DNA of 64,000 nucleotides, taken from the NCBI RefSeq assembly GCF_047948215.1, contig NC_134456.1, forward strand, positions 201,760,034 through 201,824,033. Reading direction: 5' to 3'. Origin of the DNA: Lycorma delicatula (Eukaryota > Arthropoda > Insecta > Hemiptera > Fulgoridae). The translations under genes were made by a program, and so were the position numbers. The notes below the pieces were generated by a model that did not search any database, was not told the origin of the DNA, and saw only the letters and a program-made list of their open reading frames with translations. Shown here in pieces: positions 37,301 through 50,039 of the stretch (positions within the stretch are counted from its first letter, which is position 1; the number at the start of each line of letters is the position of its first letter).

Positions 37301-40300
37301 TTGAAAAACTTTTTTTACAATCATGGGTTAATAATTAATTATTAAATCAATATATTTAAATTTAAAAAAAAGTTGAAAAAATAAATTAAAACAATAGTTA
37401 AAAAAGGAGATGAAGTAAGATTCGAACTGATGTACCTACCCTTGTAAGATCCAAATATTTCATTAGTTAAATTTTTTTGGCTATAACTCTGGAACCAATG
37501 ATAATAAGTACCATAAGTCACGATGCATTGTTGAAAAGCTTTCAATGAAGGCTTACTACTGCAGTTAAGAAAGTCCAAAACCAAGTTTTTGGGGATTTTA
37601 GGTTTTTGTTTGGATACTTTTGGTTCAGTCGATTGCAATCAAAATGGGAGGTGCACAACTAGATGTTACAACAGTCCTAAATCCAAAATTTCAACATCCT
37701 ACAGCTAATTGTTTTAAGTTATGTTATGAAAGATACGTACAAGGAAGTAAGCATAGTAAACTTTTCATCATTAGCTTCCTATTAATCATCGATGATGGTT
37801 TTATCAGCTGATCAGATCTAGTCCTAGAAAGATATTGTTCAGGTGTTACATGACAGGTGGTACAACAGACTCAATTTAAACACTTGCTGAAGTGAACCCT
37901 TTTATTTAAAAATTTTGATTGACACATTTGATCTTTCCTTCAAACTGAATTTCTTGCATCCCAACTTATCTAAATTACTAGCTAAATTAATCAAAATATT
38001 CAATTTTATACTATATAAAAAGTAAGGACAAACGTTTTAAAGTAGGGATGCCAAATAAAGCTGCAAGCGCGATGTTTCAGCTACTGGAGAGTGTTCTAAA
38101 ATGTTAGAAAAAACAAAATGTTAGCAAAAGTAAAAGTGGAAGATATACATTCAGTCTGTTTGATGTTCATTATCAATGAAACAGACCTTTACCAGAATTG
38201 TATGTCATCGCTAATGTGTGGTTTTGGGACCATAGTATGCTTGGTTTGAGGACTGTAACCACATCATACTGTTTTTATGGAGACATGAGCAGTACAGTAT
38301 CAACTTGTTTCGCCATAATCTTATAATTTAATTTAATCTTAAAGATACAATGAAAAAGGATGACTCAAATGTGCAACAATAAATATGATAGCTATGTGCT
38401 ACTAAAACTTATTATTCATTTCTTGAGAATGATCATAAATCAAGTTATTATAATAGGCATGCACAGTAATTATGTGCCAAGCCAATGATGCTCTATATTT
38501 GGTTTGTTATAATAACAATTATGATTGTGGATAACATTACAATGACTTGTTCAATGCCTTATATTTATGCTCTTTGGGATGCATAAATGAATATATTATA
38601 CATTTATATTTACATATTATATATATATTTTACACTGATGCATTTCAAATTAAGTATTATTCATTAATATCCTCATTAACCAACTAGCAGTAATCGGCCA
38701 CATTCTGTTTTATATTAAGAATATTAATAAATTAAATAATTCTTTCCAGTAATAAAATATTAATTAAGAAACTTGGATTTTCAGTAATGATTGGATTCAC
38801 CGTTTTCAAAACACTGTATGTCTAAAATAAACTACCTAAAGCTTTTATGCACGATTTGTATTACCTTTTCAGCTATTTAGGATGTCATCCATTAAAAAAA
38901 GGAGATTGAATGGTTTACTGAATTAACAGAAGAGGAGGAAGAAGCTATAGCTGTTACTACCGGAATTGGATGGGTTGCAGTAGCTACAAGTATGCAAACT
39001 TTGCGTATATTTACTTTAGCTAGTAATCAAAGAGAAGTATTATCATTTCCGAGTCCTGTTGTTTGCCTTGGAGGATATAAGAATATTTTAACTGCTACTT
39101 TTCATATGTCTTCAGGTAAATTACATTTCATCTTTTTTTTTGTTATTTTCTTGCAGTACATGATAATTATTATTCTGTTTTGGTAATTTTTAATTTTTGC
39201 AGATATGTAGTTTTAGAAATTATTTTGAATCTGTATTTATTTAAATTCATTTTGCACCTGTATATTCAAGGTACTACTTCCTATGCTGATTGAAATATCG
39301 TATAACACATCCTTGAGATGTTCCATTAACATGTAATAAAAGTGTTTTTTTTTTTAATCTGAAGTTACTGTGGTACATAATGTACAGTTCTAAGAAATCA
39401 ATTTTATTCTAAGTATGTTGTTATCATCAAACTGATTTTTTTTATATTGATAATTATTTTACAATTAGTTGTTTACATTTATCTATTATCTTTAAAAATA
39501 AATTTTAATTGCTTCTAATAAATAAAAATCTGATGTGGACACCACATGACTTCCTTGTACACACATTAAATTACATATACACAATTTTTTAAAATGAAAA
39601 GTACATCATATTTTATTTCACTAATAACTTCTGATTTAAAAAAAAAAAAAATTTATTGTTATTATTGAAGAATTATTATTTATTTAAATTTTGTACAATC
39701 GCGCATTAATAATTATTAATAAATCAATGTATTTAATTTAAAGTTAAAAGAAAGGAGATGAAATCTGATTCGTACCGATGTGGGTAATTAATTTCATTAG
39801 TTAAAATTTTACTTGGCTATTAACTCTGGAATTAATGTAAATAAGTACCACTTATGATGTATCATTGAAAAGTTCTCAATGACAGCTTATTGCTGCAGTT
39901 AAGAAAAGTCAAAAGTCAAAAATCCAAATTTTTGGGGATTTTGGTTTTTTTTTGGGCACTTTGGCTCAGTTGATTGCAATCAAAAGGGGAGGTGAACAAC
40001 TAGATGTTACACAGTCCTACATCCAAAATTTCAATCCTATGGCTTATAGTTTTTGAGTTAGGCAAAGATATGTTCATACATACGTACAGACATCATGCTG
40101 AAACTAGTCAAATGGATATTTCTGTTGAAATCTGAAATTTTTCGCGATTGCAATACTCCCTTTACTTCGTACAAGGAAGTAAAAAATTCAAACCTCCACA
40201 CGTCAGCCAGTAAAATGATACTAACGATATTTTGGGACTATAAAAACTCAATTAATTGCAATTATTTGGAAGAACTATGTACAATCAAGTGAGTACTATT

Positions 40301-43300
40301 GTGATATGCTGGAAAATGGAATGAAAACAGCAATAATGAGGAAACATCCTGATTCTCTCTAATTCTTCTGCATATTTATGCCTGCTTCCATAATACTGAA
40401 CAGGGTTAGGTATTGTCACATCCGCCTTACAGCCCCATCTCGCACAATCACATCTTTTTTTGTTTTATAAGAATTTGCATGTGGTACCAAATTCAGAAAC
40501 AATGAGCTGTCAAGGATGCAGCAAGAATGGCTCAAGACACAAAAGTGAACAATTCTTTACTACTGGAATAAGATATCTCACAGAAAATGGTAGGGATTAT
40601 ATTGAAAAGTAGCATTAGTCTCATTGCCATTGAAAAATAATAACTTTTCTTCAAGTCATTTGTCTAATTACTGAACAATCCTCGTACATGACAAATGAAA
40701 ACACATTATTGATCATTCAGTTAAATTGCATAAGCTGTAATCAGAAGCCTGTCACCAATTCATTTACCAATTTGTACTAGTTCAAATTTACTGCTAATAA
40801 ATAAGCTTTGATTTACACATCCTACGATTACTCAGGTTAAGTGATTTTTTTTTTGGCTTGAGGAATTTCATCGCGGAAGTTTGAATCTGGGGAAAGGGAA
40901 ATTGAGTTTTGTAGTATACGAAACATGCCGTACCTGACAGGGATTTGAACCTAAGCCTCCTGAATGAAGGACTGAGATGCTATCACCCTGCCATGGGAGA
41001 TCAGCAAATGATTTTAAGAAAAACATTTAAAAATGGGTTCTTTAATCAAAAACTAAATGCAATTATACTAAACTGGCTTTTACAGAAGCTAAATAATAAC
41101 CTCCTATGAGTTAACATTTTAGATATTAATATATTATCATAAATTAAAACATCACAGATTTTGAATATACTTTAGTGATTATTAGTCATAAGTAGCAAAT
41201 TATTATTATTACTATAAATCCAGGTTCACCTTGAAGCTGTTAGAGATAAAGAAAATTTCAAACAAAACCAATTTGTTAGTGATAAAAATGTGTATCAAAC
41301 AATTCTTTTATAAATTACTTTAATACAGCATAGCATATGACAGACTACAACATTTTTTGAGGTAAGCTTGTGGAAGATGATATATTGTACATTTGAAAAC
41401 AGCCAGTCAATAATACGGGAAGTTTCTAAATAATAACCTTCTATGAGTTAACATTTTAGATATTAATATATTATCATAAATTAAAACATCACAGATTTTG
41501 AATATACTTTACTGATTATTAGTCATAAGTAGCAAATTATTATTATTACTATAAATCCAGGTTCACCTTGAAGCTGTTAGAGATAAAGAAAATTTCAAAC
41601 AAAACCAATTTGTTAGTGATAAAAAATGTGTATCAAACAATTCTTTTATAAATTACTTTAATACAGCATAGCATATGACAGACTACAACATTTTTTGAGA
41701 TAAGCTTGTGGAAGATGATATATTGTACATTTGAAAACAGCCAGTCAATAATAAGGGAAGTTTCCATTTTGTTTTATTCAGTAGCTACAACGTGAAACTT
41801 CTATCTTTACATCAAGGTGTGGTGTTTAAAGAACACCACACCTTGCTACATAAAAAAGTTCCTATATACAGATATATTTTGGAATTAGTTTAAAAGTATT
41901 ACTAAGATAAAATATAACTTTTTCAAAACACGGGAAAAACTTGTCTTGTCTAATAAGCATTTCAGTTTCTTTTACAGGTATTGTGAGATATTTATAAAAT
42001 AAAATTTGGATTACAGTTTTATTTTTTCTCTAATTAGATATAAAAGCATTTTTATTTTGGTCAGTTTCAGAGAAAAAGTGTTGTTAAAATATTGGGAATC
42101 AAGTTATTCCCATAAAATATTGTATCCTCCAAAGTTAATTGTATGTATGGAATCATTTCAATCAGTTTAAAAATTTGTTGTACCCAAAAATGTAAATAAT
42201 TGTAATCAATTTAGTAAAAACAATCACAGCTCCATAAGCATACAATTAAATATTTTCAAATGTATACAGACATCTAAATGAAAAACAGCATCCAGGGTCA
42301 ATCCATTTGAAGAGTCCTGAAAAATAACAGAAGCTGGTTGCTTGACAAATTAAAAAAAAACTGAAACTTACCCACTTGTTTCCTACATGTCCAGGACCTT
42401 ACAACTATTTTTTTTTTACATATTTTATTTAAGCTGTTTAACTGTGGTGTGGCCATTTCTGTTAAGGTGCACATACCTATTTTTGTGATTGTAAAGGTTT
42501 ACAGAAAAGACCATAACTAAAAAACTATTGGTTCTGGAAGGTATAAAACAAAAAAAAGCGATTTAATCATATTTTTCTCAAGGTAAAAGATTGACTTACA
42601 GTAAAAGTGTGCAAGGTAAAAGATTGACTGACATTACTTATCTCTCTTTTTTCTTTGAGAAAATTACCAATAAAGTTGAACGTGAAAAACTGTGAAATTT
42701 CACTTTTGGTAATTTTTTCAAGAGGCAGGGATGGCATACACTGTTTGAATTATTTTTTATATGTAGGTGTTAGTAGTTTTAGCATAAATAATATTAATGG
42801 TGATTGCTTACCCCTAAATGTTTATGAATTTTTGAAAACTTTTTTTTAAATTCATATTTTGGCTTCAGATTACTCTGATGGGGCTGGTGATAAAAATCTC
42901 AAATTTGCACAACTTTAAGTGTTTTTGTAGATCTTTACAGCAAATAAAAAAGTTTTTTGTGTATTGTGCTAATAAAACAGTTATCTCTCAAAAATCATGA
43001 AAACCCTGTAAAAAGCGATACCATTTTGACTCACAAAATAAGTGCTCCAAGAGGATTTCTTATCTTCTTTGCACTTTATACTTTTTATATTTAGCTCCTA
43101 TGTTGTTGAAGTTGACGTTTTCAATATTTTTAAAATAGTTTTTTTTTTTTTTAATTGTTATATGTGATAATTTAATGCTAACTTAACCAATACCAGTAAC
43201 CTAATACAATTTTGATTCAAAAATGCTTAAAACTTACCCAAACTGAGATTTCAATGAGTAGCTTACATCTCTTTTCAAGAATTCATTTTTTTTTGCCAAT

Positions 43301-46300
43301 TTATTTTTGTAAACAGTAACAAAGAAAAAATAAAATGTAGCAAAATTTTAATTATTCTTCAATGAAATAGCCAGTTTGCAACAATGAAAGTTTATTATTT
43401 AGTGTGGTTAACCAACAGCTGTGATACTTCTATTGATAATTCTCTTGAAATTATATGAGAACAACCCGACCCGTCACTGTAGTTAGTTCAAGTGATGTTA
43501 ACTTTCTCAGGACTTTGCAGATCGGTACCCATACTTTGTCTTGTTGAGACTTTTAAAACGAGGTATGTGTTCCAGCTGAATGGAAAAAATGTACCTGCAC
43601 AGTCACTTTCGAGGTTAATATCTACCACTGATTGCCACACACAAAAGCAATAGAGTATTTTTCCTTAAGTGAAAGTAGTACAATACTTATTTAGTATTGA
43701 GTCTGATATCGTATTTAATTTAAATTTTAATGCTGATGGCCTTCGATCCATGCTTCATTTTTTTCAATTTTGATGGAGGTGATACACCCAAAATGCTGCT
43801 ACAAGCAGCATCCAATTGTTCAATATTGTGATGTGGGGAAACATATTGCTCTTGGTCTTCGCATTCATATAGTTCTTTTTTCTGCTGAGAAAAATACTTT
43901 TGAACCAGTTAACAGAAAGAGACTTTCCAGGAACTAAATTTAAATTTGGAAAAATGTGTTCTTTAAGATGTCATTTGTCTTAAGTTTTTCTTAGCTGGTT
44001 TTTTTATGAGTTCTCAAAAGGTCATAACAGTACTGTCCATACAAGTGACTGAATTTTGACAAAAACATTTTTTCATGATATTTACAAACATTAGTGACAT
44101 CTGAATTAACACGTAAAAAAAGGTAGTTGGTTTTCATCACTAAATTCACAAATTTTAATGTGTTCTTTTGGTACTGTACCATACGCTGTTTAAGACACTC
44201 TTCATTAACATACATTCCTACAGAACATTGTTCCTCCATTGTTTTATGTGAAATTACTTGGAAATAATGCAAAAATTTAACTGATTTTAAAATCTGCAAA
44301 TAGAACATTATTAAGTAAAACATATCTATTTAATAAACACTTCCAAACACAGAATGAAATTTGAAACACTCTGTAAAGATGTGAACAGGTCACTAACTAA
44401 TATCAGACTGACCAGTATGTAACTGCAAAGCTAAATGATGCAACAAGCATAAATGAGCAAGTTGCAATATGAATTTTCCTAGTGACTAGAAATGACTTCA
44501 AGCACCTGTTATATAACATGAACATTGTACTTGAATGGTTGAAACAATTTTATTTCAACTGCAGTAATAAGTATAAAAATATTAAACTGCCACCAAGAAG
44601 ACAAGAAACCTGAGTCAAAATGGTATTGCTTTTAACAGGTTTTTTATTATCATTGAAAGGTTTTAAATTTTTTATTAGCACATTGCGCACAAAAACCTTT
44701 TTTATTTGCCATGAACATCTACAAAAACACTGCAAGTTGAGCAAATTTGAGATTTGTATCACCAGCCCCATCAGAGTTATTTGAGCAAAAATTACAATTT
44801 AAAAAAAAATATGTTTTCAAAAATTCATAAACATTTAGGGGTACGTAATCACCATTAATATTATTTACAGTAAAACTACTAACATATACCTAAATTGAAT
44901 TATTTTTTATATGTGTATGTCATCCCTGCTGGTTGAAAAAACTACCAAAAGTGAAATTTCACCATTTTTCATGTTCAACTTTAATGGTAATTATAGAAAG
45001 AAGAGAAAGATAAATAAACCACTGGACCAATCTTTTACCTTGAGAAAATATGAATAAATTGCTTTTTGTCTCATCCTTTCAGAACCAATAGTTTTTTAGT
45101 TATGATTTTTTCCATAAACCTTTACAATCACAAAAATAGGTGTGTTCACCATAACAGAAATTGCAGCCAAAGGTAAACAGCTTAAATAAAACATTAAACA
45201 AATAGTTTTAAGGTCCTACGACATGTAGGAAACAAGTAGGTAAGATTCAATTTTTTTCGAATTGGTCAAGGAAGCATCCTTGGTCACTTCAAATGGACTG
45301 ACCCTCCATTAAATGTTACAACTTCGGAATAAAACTTAACTACCCAAGCAGACTCAAATTTGGATGGTTCACAATAATTCTATATAAAATACATTTTATG
45401 TGCTTACCTTAGTCACAGTTGGCAAACATAGTAGTAACTGTTGGAACACATGAGGTGGAAGTGTCTGTTGTAATACTTGTAATAACTGATTTGGCTGTCC
45501 ACAAACAGCAACAGCATTACATAAATGATCAATTCCTCCATCTACATCACCTCTACCCAATAACTCTTCGCCTAACTGCACCTAATTTAATAAAAAAACA
45601 CCAGATATTATGATCATTATACTGATTATATTCTATTTAGGGCTTACAAAGATATATCTTCAGAACTTTTCTTCACATGACAGAGATTAATTTGTCCAAT
45701 GACTTTCACCAAGGATTTAAAAAAATGTATATGTCTTATGTGAAAAATATCAATTTTGTATGATTTGAATAATTATTACAGGCAGCAATCATCTTAACAT
45801 TTTTCCCTAGTGTGCTGATTCATACTGTACTCTGGAAGCTTTTACTACATGATACATATCATTACTGTACTGTTTTTTAACATGTAACATAGGTAATAAG
45901 AATTTCTGATATATGGGTTAAAATCTTTACTTCAAGCCATTTATCACAAAATCTACAGGCTTACACCCAATAACAGTTACGATACTTTTTTTCTTATAAT
46001 ATATAACATTTTTAGTATGAATGCTGCTACCATTTCAAACATGGAGGTAGCAACTTCACGTTTATTTATAAAGAATTAATAAATATTAATTAAAACAATA
46101 ATAAAGATTATTTATTTATAAAGACTAAATACTACATGTATATTCAAAACTGGCAATTGCAGTTTTGTGATTCATCACATTTCAGAATAATTTTTAAAAT
46201 CGTATTCTGAAGTTCTTTATCAATTATTATTCACCATATCCAAATTTACAATACCAAAGAGTTCTTTTTAGAAGCAACATCTCAATAGCATTACAGTCCA

Positions 46301-49300
46301 TGTTTTATTTACGTTAATACTTTGAATCTGCTCTGCAAAACTGAACTGTTATCAATTGGTATTATGGGCTCTTGAAAAATCATCACAAATCAACATACAT
46401 TAAAAATCACTACTGACATCGTGGACCATTCAATATTCTGCTAATGATTGATTCAGTCTGATTTGATACTTTGCTTATTCCAGTCCATTGATAACTACTG
46501 CTTAGTGTAACTTTTATAGTAAAATTCTACAGTCTAACTTGGCACAAGTTAACTATAAATCACTTTCATTAAGCAGGTTATACAGCCTGTTTGATATATG
46601 TATAAGTGCATAAGCCTTTTCTAATATTTCAAAGAGACCAGTTTTATACTTATATATAAATTTTACATTGTGTAAATTATGAAAATACATACATATGCAT
46701 ATTCTATTATTTCTTACAATTATGGGTGAGGATTTAATTAATTTAGTTGTCATCACACTCATTATACATGAGCTCATAAATAATTTATATATTTGTAGCA
46801 TCTGTTTGAAGTGAATGAAATACTTATAGCTTTCACACATTATTTTCAGATAGCTGATATGAGTAAAGAATGATATTTCTATTTTATTTTATTAGCTACA
46901 TATGAAAAACTTCTATTGCATTCATTTTTTAATTTAAAGAAAACATTTTAGCTTAAAATATAACAAAATAAAATTAAATATAAAAATAAGATCTATTTTA
47001 GCCTAAGCTTAATTTTAACCCAGTTTTGTTGAAAATAGGGCTATTACCAACAAGTTTATCTACAATATTTCATTAGTCCCTCCCTACTGCTACCAATACA
47101 TTATATAAACTGTAATACTGCTGTTCTGTAATATTTGTCTCAATCTAATTTGTTTCTCTATGTATAATAATATTTCAAATTTATTATAACTTGGATATTG
47201 GAAGATTTTTTTGGTCTCGACTATTCTGTTTACTAGCATATTTATTATCCACAGTTTATTTTGGATGTACATCTTCACACTACTAATTGCTAAATTTTTG
47301 TAATCAATTTATCCTAAAATGAAACTTGCAGACAGAATTCACATGACAGATTAAAATTTACATAGACAGTTACTTTGCTGAAATCATGTGGCATAAACAA
47401 ATTGGAATTGACTCTTTCTACAAAATACTAACAGCTAAAAAAGGCGCCTGGTTGCAAGAAATAATATTTTGACTATTTAGAGCAAGCATTTATTTGTCTT
47501 ATCATTTTTTCATTATGTGTAGAAACAGATATGTCTCTGTAAAAATAATTTTTAAAACCACACATATAACCTTCCTTCCATTTATTATTCACAAACTTTT
47601 ACAATTAGGTCAGGTGTTATAATTATGACATGAAGGAAGAAAAGTAAATGGTACAAAACTGAGTAGTATGGTGCCATAGAAATAGAGTAGCAGGCTTGTA
47701 TTTCCCATTATGAAGACAGTATATATTAATTTCTGACAATTTTTAGAGAATAAAAATAAACAAATTTCAGCGTAAAAATATAGGGGGAATTATGTCTTAC
47801 ATTGACTAACAAAACCAATCTTGAATACAAAACAAAAAATTTGGAGTGGTAGTGTTATAGATTTTGTAGAATAATTTATAGTTTTTTTAATGACAATAAA
47901 AGCATTAAAATATTATTCATTTGAGTTAAAATTATCTGTTTGTAAGAAATTACGGGTATATATATTTGTTTTACACATTGCAATTGAATACAACCTCCAT
48001 TTTCTAAAACATTATGGTCCCATTATGAGTGGGATCATTGATCAGTTATTTTTATTTGCTATTTTTAACAATTTAGTAAAGAGAAAACAGACCTTAAAAA
48101 GGCCTGTTTTATACAATTTCCCATTTAACTGTAAACCTTTTGTCATTAAAAATTCCAAAGGATTTTACCGAATTCACTTTCTTAATGTATGGCTGGACAT
48201 ATAGAAGAACATAAGTATTACAGGCACTGATACCTTTGCTTACTATTACATCAAAGGTCAAATCATTATGCCATTTCATTTGTTCACAAATTTTCAATAA
48301 CACTAACTTTCTGCTTCTACTTGCATTTTTTTTTTTCACTGGTATTTCAGTGGAGATGTTAGTAAATAGTTCATTAACTTCATACTTACAGATGTCATAT
48401 TCCCTGATAAAATCCTTCCTTATGAAAAGAATAGCTAACAAAAATTTCTTAACTTGTTTTACAGTTGAAACAATTGAAGAAAAGTTTCTTGTACTTTTAC
48501 ACATAATGAATATAAAAAAAAATTTGACACTTATAAAAAATAAAAATCCAATGAATTACTTACTATCTAACTAAAATGAATTCTAAAGCAATTAATGATG
48601 GTAATCTAAATTACGAGTTAAAAAAAGAAGTTATACAACTCTTTATAGTTGTACACTGTAGGCAGTTGTGAGGAAACATTGTAAGGCAATCAAAATTCAA
48701 AACTGAGAATATATGATAAAAAATGTATTTCGGAAGAATTAAAAAAAAATTATTTCAAAAACTTTTCTATTAATGTTTTATTACCTATTATTGGAATTGG
48801 GAAGTTAAAGTAGTCAAATAGTTAGGCTTTCCCATAACTATATAATGTATATGAAATACTTAACACTTTAAAGCTTACAACGCTTAATCAAGGTTATTTT
48901 GAATAATCACATATTCATTTAAATAATTCTCTATTATTCAGAGGTACCTATTTCAACTATATTGATAATTATACATGTATCTACGAAGGCCAGAAATAAT
49001 AATAAATGATTAACGTAATCACTCCAAATATTTTTATACTTTAGTTTTTCTAAATACTATGTCAGTTTTGCACATTAAGACAAAAAATACAGCAACAATA
49101 AAAAATCAAACAAAAAGAAAAAACCTCAAAAATATTTAATAAATTTCTAATACAAAGCTTTACTGTAAAAATGTAATTTTCTAACAAAAAAAAAAAGAAA
49201 AAGTCTACTTGTACATATCTATCCTTGTAATTTCATGTCATCCTCACTTTCTTGTCTAATCATTCCTGTAAGTAAGGAATTGTAAAATTTCATTCAATAT

Positions 49301-49587
49301 TAAATACCGTTCAAATGCCACACATTAAGACAACAATTTTCTCTAATTTATTTTTTTAAAACAGATTCCCTTATAGATTCTGATATATATATATATACAT
49401 ATATTTTCTTTCTCAAGTCAGTACTTATAAGACTCATATTCCTCTGTACCAATATATTGTATTTTTATAATAAAAAACAAACTTGAACAACCCAAGTACA
49501 TAATTAAATGACACTTCTTTTCTTTATTCCAATAGTACTTTCGCGGTATCTTGCATCATCAGTTGTATATAAGATATATTTGTATAA

Positions 49588-49654
<67 letters not shown>

Positions 49655-50004
49655 TATAATATAATATATATATAATATAATTTTTTTTAAATTAAAATTA
49701 AAATCATATATACAAAAACATATGAAGTCAATTAAATAAAATAACTACATATATATATTGTCATAATTAAAAAAATTAAAATTAAGATTAAATTTAAAAA
49801 TAAAATAAATAGAAAATTTATACTATATAACCTGGCCAGCCAATGTTATATTACTGAGTAGATTTGAATTAAATTGTTCCAAAATTTTATTATTATTTAA
49901 ATTAAATTTCTTGATTTCCACTCTTTCTAAATTTTAACTATCAAGATTATAAAAAATATAATCTTGCAGTTATTAATGCTTTATTATTAATGGTGCAGTT
50001 ATTA

Positions 50005-50039
<35 letters not shown>

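Noticed and set aside
39531..40184. Helitron interpretation of the ACTTCCTTGTAC repeat
   Set aside because: There is a 3' palindrome, but no CTRR terminus and no clear insertion between A and T, so it is left unclassified.
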